A stretch of 64,000 bases of DNA from CAVSSX01 sp963730735 (GTDB taxonomy: Bacteria > Actinomycetota > Acidimicrobiia > Acidimicrobiales > RAAP-2). The stretch covers positions 1,550,001 through 1,614,000 of the forward strand of contig CAVSSX010000007.1 in the NCBI GenBank assembly GCA_963730735.1. Reading direction: 5' to 3'. The translations under genes were made by a program, and so were the position numbers. Shown piece after piece: positions 19,082 through 28,150 of this stretch (positions are counted from its first letter, which is position 1; every line of letters starts with the position of its first letter). The notes under the pieces are model-generated. The model worked only from the letters and a program-made list of their open reading frames with translations. It was not told the origin of the DNA and ran no database searches.

Positions 19082-20202
19082 TCATCGGAGGCCTCGCTCA
19101 GGAGCTCCGAGGATGCTGGCGTAGAGGTCGTCGAAGCGTGTTGTCACGTGGGGCCATGAGAACGATGCGACGAACGACTTGGCGGCGTCGCGGAGCCTCG
19201 TTCGCCGTGCCGGGTCGTCGGCGAGTTCGAGCAAGGCGGTCCGAAGGGATGCCGGATTATGGGCATCGACCAGAATCCCGCTCACATTGTTTTCCACGAC
19301 GTCCCTGTTCCCGATCACATCGGTGGCGATGACCGGAAGTCCGACCGCCATGGCCTCAAGCAACACGAGTGGCATACCCTCGCGGTCCGAGGGCAAAACG
19401 AAGATGTCGGCATTGCGGTAGAGGTCGAGGAGTTCGGCGCCATGGGCCGAGCCATGGAACGATACATTTTCGAGCGAGAGCTCAGACGCCAGGGCCCTCA
19501 TTTGCTGTCCCGACTCACCGTCGCCGACGAGCGTCGTCTCGAATTGTCCAGAAATGCCTTCCAGGGCCCGGAGGAAGAGACCCACGTTTTTCTGTGGCGC
19601 GAGACGACCGACGAAGAGCAAGCGAGTCGGCTTGTGCATCTCGGGTTCATGAGGCTCGAAGAACGGCGCATCGACGCCGTTCGGAATAATGACGATTCGT
19701 GCGGGGTCGACTCGGTACTTCTTGGCGATCCCGCTGCGTTGTTCCTCATTGAAGACGATCACGGCGGCCGCCGACCGCAGGACCGGACCCATGACCATCG
19801 GTTGGTACGCCTTCAAGAGGAATCCGGCGGATCCCGAAGGCCCGACGTCCAAATGCATATGGGCGACGTAGGGAATCTTGGTGTGCCGGTGGGCAGCGAG
19901 CACGACCTCGGGCACGAAGGCTTGGGCGACATGCAGGTGGATGAGCCCCGTGTCCGGGGTAGCCGCCACAGCGCCGAGGCGAAAGACGGCATGAGCGGGG
20001 TATGGGCGATTTCGAGAGCTTTGAAACGTCGCACCACCACTGGGTCACCGGGGCGGGGCGTCTCGCGGATGCCGTCCTCGGCGGTGAAGACCTGGACCGG
20101 GCGGCCTCTCGCCGCCTGTTCAGTGGCAAGCGACTCGACTACCTTCTCGAGTCCTCCGAGACTGGGCGGATAGTGCGCACTGACGTGGACAACGGGCTCC
20201 AT
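19082..20202 (-). CDS. Glycosyltransferase family 4 protein (one frameshift)
   Basis: The ATG at 20202 (MEPVVHVSAHYPPSLGGLEK) lies seven nt after the upstream gene's restored stop. The frame shifts near 19975 between MPSFASALW and TGLIHLHVAQAFVPE. The C-terminal half has RLLFVGRLAPQKNVGLF, SFHGSAHGAELLDLYRNADI and the E-x7-E motif in EGMPLVLLEAMAVGLPV. About 373 residues. A retaining GT4 enzyme of the surface glycan locus. Confidence 0.88.
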
Positions 20203-20209
20203 CGGTGTC

Positions 20210-21180
20210 TCATCCCGCGACAAAGGCCGCACGCAGTGCGCGTCGATCGTCAGGATGGAAGACCAGCGAGACGGTTTCCCGGGCGATGCCGACGCTCCAG
20301 GCCACATTCTTCGTCAACCAGGCAGCTGGCTAATGCCAAATAGGAGGGGGGAGCAGCGCTGATGGACGATCACGTAGCCAGCCTCGAGAACCGAGAAGGG
20401 TACGAGGGCCAGCAGGTACCACCAGGACCCCAGGGCCCCGGCGGCGGCGGCCCCACCGATCAACATGGCAAGGGGGAAGTAGTCGATCCAGCGGTACGCG
20501 TTGAACCGGTACCCCACTCTGGCCTTCGCCCGTCCGTACGCGTGCATTTGACGAGCGTAGGCCCTCAGTGAACCCCGACTTGCGTGATGCGTCACCATTG
20601 ACGGTACCGCCAACCACTCCGCTTCCTGCTGGACCCGTGAGATCAGCTCGAGGTCCTCGCCGTGCCGGAATCCCTCGTTGAAGACATTGCCGGGAAGGAC
20701 GGTCCGGTTGATCGCACAGTTTCCGGCGCAGAACTGCATGATGCCCCGCCCGACGGTTTCTCGGATGGTGGCGTCGTTGAGGGCAATGGCCTTCGCCGTC
20801 CGGTTTCGAGCAATCGGATTGAGGTTGCCGGCGATAGCCGCCAGTTCCGGCCGCTCGACGCAGGTGTCGACGATGACCTTGGTCCAGTCCTCGGCGGCGA
20901 AGTCGTCCGAGTCGACGAAGGCGACCAGGTCGGAGCGGCTGGCAGCCAACGCCAGATTCCGTCCCCTCGGGATGTTGTGGGCGCCGTTTCGGATGACCGA
21001 GATGTTCAGGAGACGCTCGTAGGTGGCGATGATCTGGAGGGTCTCGTCCGTAGAGTCGTCATCCACGACGATGACGTCGAACTCCTTGAACTCCTGTTTG
21101 GTCAGAGCGTCGAGGCACTCTCTGACCGTCGTGGCGCTGTTGTACGTCAGGACGGCCACAGTCAAACTGGGCCTGGGCAC
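20210..21180 (-). CDS. Glycosyltransferase family 2 protein with membrane segments (one frameshift)
   Basis: The start is a GTG at 21180 (VPRPSLTVAVLTYNSATT), one nt after the stop of the preceding gene. GT-A features are VIVVDDDSTDETLQII, the DxD motif in AFVDSDDF, and FRHGEDLELISRV. Two hydrophobic segments (YFPLAMLIGGAAAAGALGSW and YLLALVPFSVLEAGYVIV) follow. A premature TGA at 20314 is explained by a one-base shift; the next frame continues WLTKNVAWSVGIARETVSLV to a stop at 20210-20212. About 323 residues. Confidence 0.83.
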
Positions 21181-21181
21181 G

Positions 21182-22554
21182 TCAGCCGACCAGTCGCTCG
21201 GGCTCGTCCGTCTCCTCGTCGATGTGCTGCACGACGGTCCCGATGGTGGCGGTGGCAACGGTGAGGGTCGGCGACGAGGCCGCCTCGAGCATGGGGGAGT
21301 TCTCCTGGAACCACGCCTCGGGCTCGAAGAAGAGGCTCAGGAAGAGGGCGTCGAACCAGAGGGCGATCCCCACGACGGCCAGGTGCGAGGACAGCACGAG
21401 GACGGACGCCGCCGTGCCGCTGAGGCTGGACGCACCCCAGTTAGCGACCAGCTCCCACAAAAACACGGCCGTGCCCACGCCGATCAGCACGCTGCCGGCG
21501 ACGAATCCCTTCTTGGCCGCCGACCCACCGGCGACCCAGCGGGCAACGAGGCTCGGGGTGGGCGCGTTGAGTGTGCGCCCTTGTCGCTGGCGTTCCCGTT
21601 CGGCGCCCATCTCGGCCGCCGCACCGACCACGACGAGCTGGACGCCCACGATGACCAGCAGGGCCAGCACGACCTTGAGGGCCATGAGACCCAGGCCGCC
21701 GGCGACGCCTAGGAGCGCCAACTGGCCGATGAGGCCGATGAGGGCGAGGGCGACTCCCGGCAGCACGAACAGGAACCGGGGGGACTGCAGAAGAGAAATT
21801 GGAGATGGCGTAGCCCGTCCCGGAGGGAGTGGAGCTTGGACTCGCCGATACGGGCGTGGTAGGTGATTGGTACCTCAGTCACCCTGAGGTTGCCGCGGGC
21901 CGCCTTCACGACGATCTCGGAGGCGAACTCCATGCCCTCGCACTGGAGGCCCATGCGGTCGAGCGCCGGTCGGGTGAAGACTCGCAGCCCGCTGTGGGCG
22001 TCGGAGACCTCAAGCTTGAAGAGGATGTTGAGGACGGTGGTCAGCACCGGGTTGCCGATGTAGCGGTGCGACCAGGGCATGGCGCCCTTCTCGATCACGC
22101 CCCCGAGCCGGGACCCCAGGACGTAGTCGTACCCACCCTGCTCGAGTGGCTCGACGAGCTCGGGGAGGGCGGCGAAGTCGTACGAGGCGTCCGAGTCGCC
22201 CATGGCGATCATGCGACCCCGGGCGGCCTCGAATCCCTTGAGGTAGGCGTTGCCGTAGCCCCGCTTGGGCTGGTGGACGACCCGGGCCCCGGCGGCCTCG
22301 GCGATCGCCACTGACGCGTCGGTCGAGCCGTTGTCCGAGACAATGACTTCGCCGCGGAGGCCGGTTTGGTGAATGCCCTCCCAGGCCATGGCGATGCAGA
22401 TGCCGACGCTGTCCTCTTCGTTCAGACAGGGCATGACGACGCTGATGTCGATGACATCACGATCCGAATGCACGACATCCGCCTCGGCGTGTCGGTGCGG
22501 CGGAGATTTGATCGAAGCCGTGGTTGCTTGCGACATCGTCGAACTTGTAGCCAC
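21182..22554 (-). CDS. Dolichol-phosphate-mannose-synthase-like GT2 with C-terminal membrane domain (one frameshift)
   Basis: The GTG at 22554 is preferred because AAAGGAG lies eight nt before it; an ATG at 22596 is possible. The GT-A domain shows DISVVMPCLNEEDSVGICI, VSDNGSTDASVAIAE, KRGYGNAYLKGFEAARG and the DxD equivalent MGDSDASYD. Near 21785 the frame shifts into four membrane helices (FVLPGVALALIGLIGQLAL, then VVLALLVIVGVQLVV, and two more). The layout matches polyprenyl-phosphate glycosyltransferases that make lipid-linked sugars, so it may feed the membrane transferases here. It is the first gene of the leftward operon. Confidence 0.85.
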
Positions 22555-23193
22555 GTCGGTTTCTCCTTTTCCTCCTTTGATCGTGGGGTGCCCCATCCGC
22601 CACCGGGATCGACAGCGGGGGACCGTGCGAGGCTGACCAAAGGCATTAGTGATGCCGTTGGATCAGAGTTTGCGGAACGGTGCGAAGGACGGCGTCACCT
22701 AATACGCGCAAATTCATACGAGATCTGATGGAGACCGGAGAGTGTTCCCGCGTAGGAAACATTTCTCGATCGATCATCGCCAGGGCCATGACGAACGCGT
22801 TATGCAGGAGCGTTGGCGACTTGCTTGCCAGTTGAGCGGGTCGGTTTCGTGGCCCCGTGCATGTGGAGGATGCCATCGTTCGAGATCGGAACACACAGAT
22901 CGTTCGTCATTCGAGATGGCGTAGGCGAGGGCGAGGCCCGGCCCCGCTGGTGCCGCGCTGGGCGGCGGACTCATGAAAAGTCGCAGGTAGCAGGGCAGGT
23001 CGTCGAGGAATGGAACCCGAGCAGCGCCGGTGGAACTAGCGACACCACCTTCGCAACCGTGTCGACGACGAGCGAATCCGCCGCATCGGCACAGGCCATC
23101 GGACGGGAACACGAGCACGGAGATCCGCGAGATGCATGACTCGGGCCAGGGTGGCCCGTCACGATACGCTCTGGCGTTTCACCGACTACGGAG
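22555..23193. other. 639-bp region without a credible intact gene
   Basis: This stretch is less GC-rich than its surroundings. On the minus strand 22646-22894 is open (LLHNAFVMALAMIDREM near its middle), but I recognise nothing and no ribosome site supports it. It may be a decayed gene. It should hold the promoter of the leftward glycan operon (start at 22554) and of the gene at 23194. Confidence 0.3.
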
Positions 23194-23979
23194 ATGCCGG
23201 AGCAGATGATGGTGACCGAGCCCACGCCCGCCGGATCTCCGCCGGAAAACCGGCGCCGTCGACGTGCAACGCCGGGTAATCGGGTGCTCGAGTCGGTCGC
23301 TACCGGCGTTGCCGCCGGTGGCCTCCTGGTGATCCTCGGGGCGTGCCTGGTGGCAAGCTTCCGCCCGGACAACCTCTATTTTCCATATTGGACAGGCATC
23401 CCACGGCTCAGGACCGATACATCCGGAGCCGTTGGTTTTCTGCTCACGGGACTTTCCATTGTGGTAAGTGAGTTTTTCCGACTTCGTCGTCGTGCGCCCG
23501 ACGATCCTGCGGAGTCACATCGACGAAAGAGCCTGCCTAATTCATGGGCGATTGCCATATTGCGGGCGATCGCCATCATGTCGACGATCGTCGTTATCTA
23601 TTTATCAGTCAACGCAGTGACACACCCGTACACCTTGTACATCCACGCAACACACTTCGCGACCTGGCCCACGGAAGGGACTCTGCGGGTGGTCGCCCTG
23701 CTGCTGGCGTCCGTCGCCATCGGGGTGCTGAGGTTCTTAGCTGCCGGTAGATCAGGCGCAGGGTGGAACCCCGTGCGGGGACTGAACTCGCGGGCATCGA
23801 CACGATGCCGGTGCCCGCCGGGACCGCAACGGATGAGGGGCTCAGCCTGGGTTCGTTCCTTTTCGAGTAGGGCGATCACATGTTCGATCCGCCCGGCGTG
23901 GATCATCTCCTCCCGACCGTTGAGGGCGAGCAGCCGGGCCACCCGGGGGTCGGGCTCGTTGGCCGCCCACCGCCGGTAG
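23194..23979 (+). CDS. Hypothetical four-helix membrane protein
   Basis: The ATG at 23194, or the ATG/GTG just after it, opens a basic N-terminus (RRRRRATPGNR) followed by four hydrophobic segments: AAGGLLVILGACLVASF, AVGFLLTGLSIVVSEFF, AIAIMSTIVVIYLSVNAV and VVALLLASVAIGVLRFL. Membrane character ends near 23750. The last ~75 codons are antisense to the ferritin-like gene and look non-coding, so the true stop is probably earlier and masked by an indel. Codon use is less GC-biased than its neighbours. Function unknown. Confidence 0.5.
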   Translation: MPEQMMVTEPTPAGSPPENRRRRRATPGNRVLESVATGVAAGGLLVILGACLVASFRPDNLYFPYWTGIPRLRTDTSGAVGFLLTGLSIVVSEFFRLRRRAPDDPAESHRRKSLPNSWAIAILRAIAIMSTIVVIYLSVNAVTHPYTLYIHATHFATWPTEGTLRVVALLLASVAIGVLRFLAAGRSGAGWNPVRGLNSRASTRCRCPPGPQRMRGSAWVRSFSSRAITCSIRPAWIISSRPLRASSRATRGSGSLAAHRR

Positions 23980-24327
23980 ATCTCGTCGCCCTCGACCTCG
24001 CCCCGCCGGATGCCCTCCAGGAGCCGGAGCTCGACGGGGCCGGCCCCGAGGAAGAGCCGGTCGGCGGCTCGACGACGGCGGGCACGAAGGGCTCACCGAG
24101 CACGAGGGCCAGGGCCCGACCGAGGCGTCGGGCGTGGCCGGCTTCCTCACGGCCGTTGCGGGTGAGGAGGACGGCGGCGGTCTCGTCCGTAGCCGTCGCC
24201 GCCAGGCCGAGGTAGAAGTCCTGGCCGCTCATCTCGAAGTCGTACATAGTCCGGAGCGCCGCGTCGTCCAAGCGGTGAGCTCCTTCAGTTCGGCGTAGGA
24301 GTAGCGGGGGGTGTTGGCGTCGGCCAT
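23822..24327 (-). CDS. Ferritin-like/rubrerythrin-type domain protein (two frameshifts)
   Basis: The ATG at 24327 reads MADANTPRYSYAELKELT. After a shift near 24280 it continues AALRTMYDFEMSGQDFYLGL and RNGREEAGHARRLGRAL (E-x2-H). After a second shift near 24055 it reads EGIRRGEVEGDEIYRRWAAN and LNGREEMIHAGRIEHVIALL (E-x2-H again). Two paired helices with E-E-x-x-H motifs are what a diiron four-helix bundle needs. About 165 residues. The exact end is unclear because the frame stays open to 23598. Confidence 0.65.
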
Positions 24328-24421
24328 GACTTCGACGTTAGACCGGTGCCCCCGGCGTGTCGACGGGGCCTTCCGGACCGGTGAGAGACTCGGCGGCGCA
24401 ACTCCCGAGATGCGAGGAACC

Positions 24422-25310
24422 GTGCCACCGAGCGAGCCCTGGACGATGGTGCCGTCGAGCGACGGCGTGGTGGTGGCCGTGCACGATCTGGGCGGGTCGG
24501 CCGACCCGGGGGCGCCGGTGGTGCTGTTCGCCCACGCCACCGGCTTCCACGGCCGGGTCGTGGGCCCGCTGGCCGGCCACCTGGCCCACCGGTACCGGAC
24601 CCTCGCCGTCGACCTCCGTGGTCACGGGGTGACCCAGACGCCACCCGGTGCCGACCTCGCCTGGTCGGCGATCGGCGACGACGTCACCGCCGTCGTGGAC
24701 CACCTGCGGGCGGCGGGGGTGTCGGTCATTCATGGCGTCGGCCATTCGCTCGGCGGTGCCGCCCTCGTCCTGGCGGCGGGCGTCGGCCGGCGGCGGTGCA
24801 GAGCCTCTGGCTCTACGAGCCGATCGTGGCCGGACGGGGGGAGTTGCTGCCGGCCGACGGGTCGAACCCGCTGGCCGACGGAGCACTGCGCCGACGCCCC
24901 TCCTTCGCCTCGTACGAGGCGGCCATCGAGAACTTCGCTGGCAAGCCGCCCCTCAACCAGCTCGACCCCGAGGTCCTGGCGGCCTACGTCCTCGGCGGGT
25001 TCGCGCCCCAGCCCGACGGCAGCGTGGTCCTGCGCTCGCGCCGGCCACCGAGTCGACCGTGTTCCGGGGCGCGATGACCAGCGGGGCGTTCGAGGCGCTG
25101 GCCGGCCTGACGAGCCGGTGGCCGTGGTCGCCGGTCGTGACGAGCCGGTGGGCCCGGTCGGCTCGGCCCGGCGATGCTCGAGGCCCTGGCCGACGGCCGA
25201 CGGTTCGATCGACCGGACCTCGGCCACTCGGTCCCCTCAAGGATCCGTGGTCGATGGCCCGGGATCTGGCCGGCTGGCTGGAGGGTAGGGCGGGGCCGGG
25301 GCGCGGATAG
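24422..25310 (+). CDS. Alpha/beta-hydrolase (several frameshifts)
   Basis: The GTG at 24422 has GCGAGGAACC upstream; an ATG at 24410 is the alternative. The fold is clear: VVLFAHATGFHGRVVGPLAG (oxyanion region), RTLAVDLRGHG, and the nucleophile elbow GVGHSLGGAALVLAAG (Ser in G-H-S-L-G). Shifts near 24785 and 25040 and further small ones lead to SLWLYEPIVAGRGELLPADG, an Asp loop and DRPDLGH as a possible catalytic His. About 290 residues. Substrate unknown. Confidence 0.7.
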
Positions 25311-25314
25311 GCCG

Positions 25315-25799
25315 GGGGCGATGAGGCCGGCTCGTCGGTCGGGCCCGGCGGCGGGTCGATGTCGGTGCCGTCGAGGTCGGTGAGGTCGAGCGGCAGGCCA
25401 CCGTCCGCGGGTGTGGCACCGCGGTGGGCGATGCCGACCGCCGACAGGTGGGCCGCCCATCTCCGGAGCCCCGCCTCGTCGACGAAGGCGAAGGCCAGGC
25501 CATCGAGTCCGGCACCACCGCCCTGTCGGCTGGAGCGGACCCGGCGTCCGACGGGGCCGTCGTCGGGGGGCGAGGGGTGAGGACGATACCGAGGCGGAAC
25601 CGGGATGCTGCAAGGCGATGAGCCACGGTCAAGGTTCTCGACGTAGCGCACCAGGCCCAGCGCCGCTTCGTACCGCTGTGCGCTGGTCACGATGTCGTCC
25701 ACCAGGAGTTGTACGTGGGACAGGCCGACGATCGGGCGTCGTGGCGGGTCACGGCGTCATCGGTCTCGGCGCCGTGGTGCACGGTGTCAGTGGTCATGT
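25315..25799 (-). CDS. VOC (glyoxalase/dioxygenase superfamily) protein, heavily frameshifted
   Basis: From the ATG at 25799 the corrected reading contains a VOC opening (IVGLSHVQLLVDDIVTSAQR plus YEAALGLVRYV). A second half has AGLDGLAFAFVDEAGLRRW, then AAHLSAVGIAHRGAT, the usual metal-site spacing in this fold. At least three indels occur within 480 bp. VOC enzymes include lyases, dioxygenases and epimerases, so activity is not predictable. It is convergent with the hydrolase at 24422. Confidence 0.55.
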
Positions 25800-25904
25800 C
25801 CCGACCCTAGCCGGTGGTCGGGAGCGGCGGCCGGTGTCCTTGTCGCCTGGTCGGGGGCCATAGCAAACGTCGGCCGTGCCCTCCTCGTCGATCGAGTCGT
25901 CTCG

Positions 25905-26512
25905 ATGAAGCGCCGACGAGCCGCTCCGACGAGGCCCGACTGGGTCCTGTGGGTGATCCGCAGGACGAAGGTGGCGGGCGGCCGAGCGGGCCCGGGCGAC
26001 GGCGCTGCTGGGCGAGGCGGCCGAGGTCCTGGAGCGAGCGCGCACCGACGGCCCCTACTGGCACTCGGGACTGGCGGCGCTCGAGGACTTCGAGTTCTCG
26101 AGCGATCTCGGCAGTTCGTTCCCCGTATTCGCCGGTGCTGGGGGAGCGCAACCCCATCGCCCCGCCCCTGCGCCTCACGATCGCCGAGGACCGCTCGATC
26201 GAGGGCCGGGTGACGTTCGACGAGCAGTACAACGGCCCCCCGTTCGACACCGCCCACGGCGGTGCGCTGGCCATGGTCTACGACGAGCTGTTGGCCATGG
26301 CGGCGTACGTCACCCACGGCGGTGGGATGACCGGACGGCTGACCGTCCACTACCGCCGGCCGACGCCGCTGTTCACCCCGATCACCGTCCGTGCCTGGTT
26401 GGCCGAGGCCGACGGCCGCAAGTTCACCGTCCGGGGCGAGATGCGGGCTGGTGACGAGCTCTGCAGCGAAGGTGAAGCGCTGTTCATCCAACCGCGCCGG
26501 GGTCCTGGGTGA
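25905..26512 (+). CDS. PaaI-family hotdog thioesterase (frameshifted N-terminus)
   Basis: The C-terminal half is intact and diagnostic: GRVTFDEQYNGPPFDTAHGG (substrate region with the HGG of PaaI thioesterases), GGMTGRLTVHYRRPTPLFTP, then RGEMRAGDELCSEGEALFI. The N-terminal part (LLGEAAEVLERARTDGPYWH, then LAALEDFEF) is in another frame, with a shift near 26135. The ATG at 25905 is a tentative start. It probably hydrolyses an acyl-CoA in the cytoplasm. The stop overlaps the next start (GTGA). Confidence 0.7.
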
Positions 26513-27406
26513 CCACCGGCGCACCGTCGCCCGAGGTCGCGGCGTGGCGGCGACGGGGGCGGGTCCGGGAGCTGGCCGGGCACCCAGGTCTTCACCATCG
26601 ACGTGGCGCCGATGGTCAAGGCGGCCGAGCCGTTGCTCGTGGTGCACGGGTTCCCGACGTCCTCGCACGACTTCCACCTGGTGGTCGACCGGCTGGCCGC
26701 CGACCGACGGGTCCTGTTGGTCGACCTGGTGGGCTTCGGGCTCTCGGCCAAGCCCGATCTCGCCTACTGGGTCGACCTCCACGCCGATGTGGTGGCGGCC
26801 TTCGTGAGGGACTCGGTCTCACCCGGCTCTCGCTGCTCACCCATGATCTGGGCGACACCGTGGGCGGCGAGCTGCTCGCCCGCCAGGCCGAGGGTCGCTG
26901 GCCGGTCGACATCGCCCGGCGGGTGGTGACCAACGGCAGCATCTACCTCGAGCTGGCTCACCTGAGCGCCGGCCAGGAGCTGCTGCTGTCCCTACCCGAC
27001 CAGTTCGCTGGTCACCGGCCCGGGCCGTCCGGCGCTGGTCGGGAGCCTGGCGGCGACGATGGCCCCCGAGCGCCGAGCGGGCCCGGGCGGCCCTCGAACG
27101 AGAGGTGGAGCTGATCGAGTTCGACGGGGGCGATCGGCTCCTGCCTCGGACCATTCGCTACATCGAGGAGCGCCGGCGCCACGAGCGTCGCTACACCGGC
27201 GCCATCGAGGCGCATCCGTCGCCGCTCGGCGTGGTCTGGGGGCAGGAGGACCCGATCGCCCGGGCGCCCATGGTGGACCGGGGGCTGGCCGCCCCGACCC
27301 CGGGACCCCGGTGCGGCGCCTCGACGGCGTCGGCCACTATCCGATGCTCGAGGCACCGGCCCGGTTTGCCGAGGCCGTCGCCTGGCTGCTGGCCGAGGCC
27401 GGCTGA
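26509..27406 (+). CDS. Alpha/beta-hydrolase, haloalkane-dehalogenase/epoxide-hydrolase-like (frameshifted)
   Basis: Starts at the GTG overlapping the thioesterase stop. Recognisable blocks are PLLVVHGFPTSSHDFHLVVD, VLLVDLVGFGLSAKPD, the elbow LLTHDLGDTVGGELLARQ with Asp (H-D-L-G-D) where lipases have Ser, HPSPLGVVWGQEDPIARAP, and VGHYPMLEAPARFAEAVAW with the catalytic His. At least four shifts (near 26583, 26800, 27010 and 27290). An Asp nucleophile would fit dehalogenases and epoxide hydrolases. About 300 residues. Confidence 0.68.
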
Positions 27407-27513
27407 CCCGTCGCTACGGTGGGGCTGCGGTCCCGGCGGGTCGTTGTTCGCCGCCGATGACGTCCTCGCCGATGACGTCGAGATCGCCGGATTCCGAAGA
27501 AAGGGAGCACAGG

Positions 27514-28008
27514 ATGCGGATCGCCGTCGTCGTCGGCAACCCCAAGGCCCGCTCGCGCACGTTGTCCGTGGCCGACGCGGTCGCCACCGCCGCGGCCGGG
27601 GCCGTGGACGACAGCCCGACCGGCTCGCCGTGGATCTGGCCGAAACGGAGCGGAGCTGTTCGACTGGTCGTCGGCGCCTCAGGGCGCTCGTCGCCGGGTC
27701 GAGCGCCTGACCTGGTGATCGTGGCTTCTCCCACCTACAAGGCGACCTACACGGGGCTGCTCAAGGCGTTCCTCGACTGGTACCGCACGACGGGCTCGCG
27801 GCAGGTGGCCGTCCCGGTGATGACCGGCGCCGGGCCCGTCCACGCCCTCGCCCCCGAGCTCCACCTCCGCCCACTGCTGGTCGAGCTCGGCGCCAGGGTG
27901 CCCACCCGAGGCCTCTACGTCACCGAGGACCGGCTGGGCGAGCTCGAGTCGACGGTCGATCAGTGGGGGGTTGCGGCCCTGCCGATCTTGCGGCGGGCGC
28001 TCGGGTAG
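27514..28008 (+). CDS. NADPH-dependent FMN reductase family protein (internal compensated frameshifts)
   Basis: The ATG at 27514 has AAAGGGAG upstream. Flavodoxin-like signatures are RIAVVVGNPKARSRTLSVAD (phosphate loop) and VIVASPTYKATYTGLLKAFL. Between codons ~35 and ~65 the frame wanders: another frame reads LAVDLAETERS and LRALVAG, as expected for this fold. Compensating indels are therefore present even though the open frame is continuous. About 164 residues. It reduces flavins or quinones, or a specific substrate, with NADPH. Confidence 0.75.
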   Translation: MRIAVVVGNPKARSRTLSVADAVATAAAGAVDDSPTGSPWIWPKRSGAVRLVVGASGRSSPGRAPDLVIVASPTYKATYTGLLKAFLDWYRTTGSRQVAVPVMTGAGPVHALAPELHLRPLLVELGARVPTRGLYVTEDRLGELESTVDQWGVAALPILRRALG

Positions 28009-28010
28009 CC

Positions 28011-28031
28011 GAAAAAAGACCCGAAAGGGTC
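28011..28031 (-). terminator. Intrinsic terminator signature pointing left
   Basis: On the minus strand GACCC-TTTC-GGGTC is followed directly by TTTTTT (complement of 28012-28017), a textbook Rho-independent terminator. On the plus strand the same hairpin (GACCC-GAAA-GGGTC) lacks a T-tract but lies ten nt after the FMN-reductase stop. A second perfect hairpin (GCCGAG-GGGG-CTCGGC) is at 28037-28052. No leftward gene is known upstream of it. Confidence 0.55.
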
Positions 28032-28150
28032 AGCCAGCCGAGGGGGCTCGGCGCCTACGATGACCGGTTACGTAGAAGGTCCACCGCCGGGCACCCCGCC
28101 AGCATCGGCACGGGGCACTGGTTGGTGGGGAGGGACGAGAAGGGGCACCG

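Noticed and set aside
20314..20316. TGA in the GT2 gene as another selenocysteine codon
   Set aside because: The conserved C-terminus continues in the next frame, not in the same frame, and no SECIS-like hairpin follows. It is a frameshift.
22646..22894. Leftward 82-codon frame as a real gene
   Set aside because: No ribosome site, no recognisable family and no support from neighbours; listed only as part of the unassigned gap.
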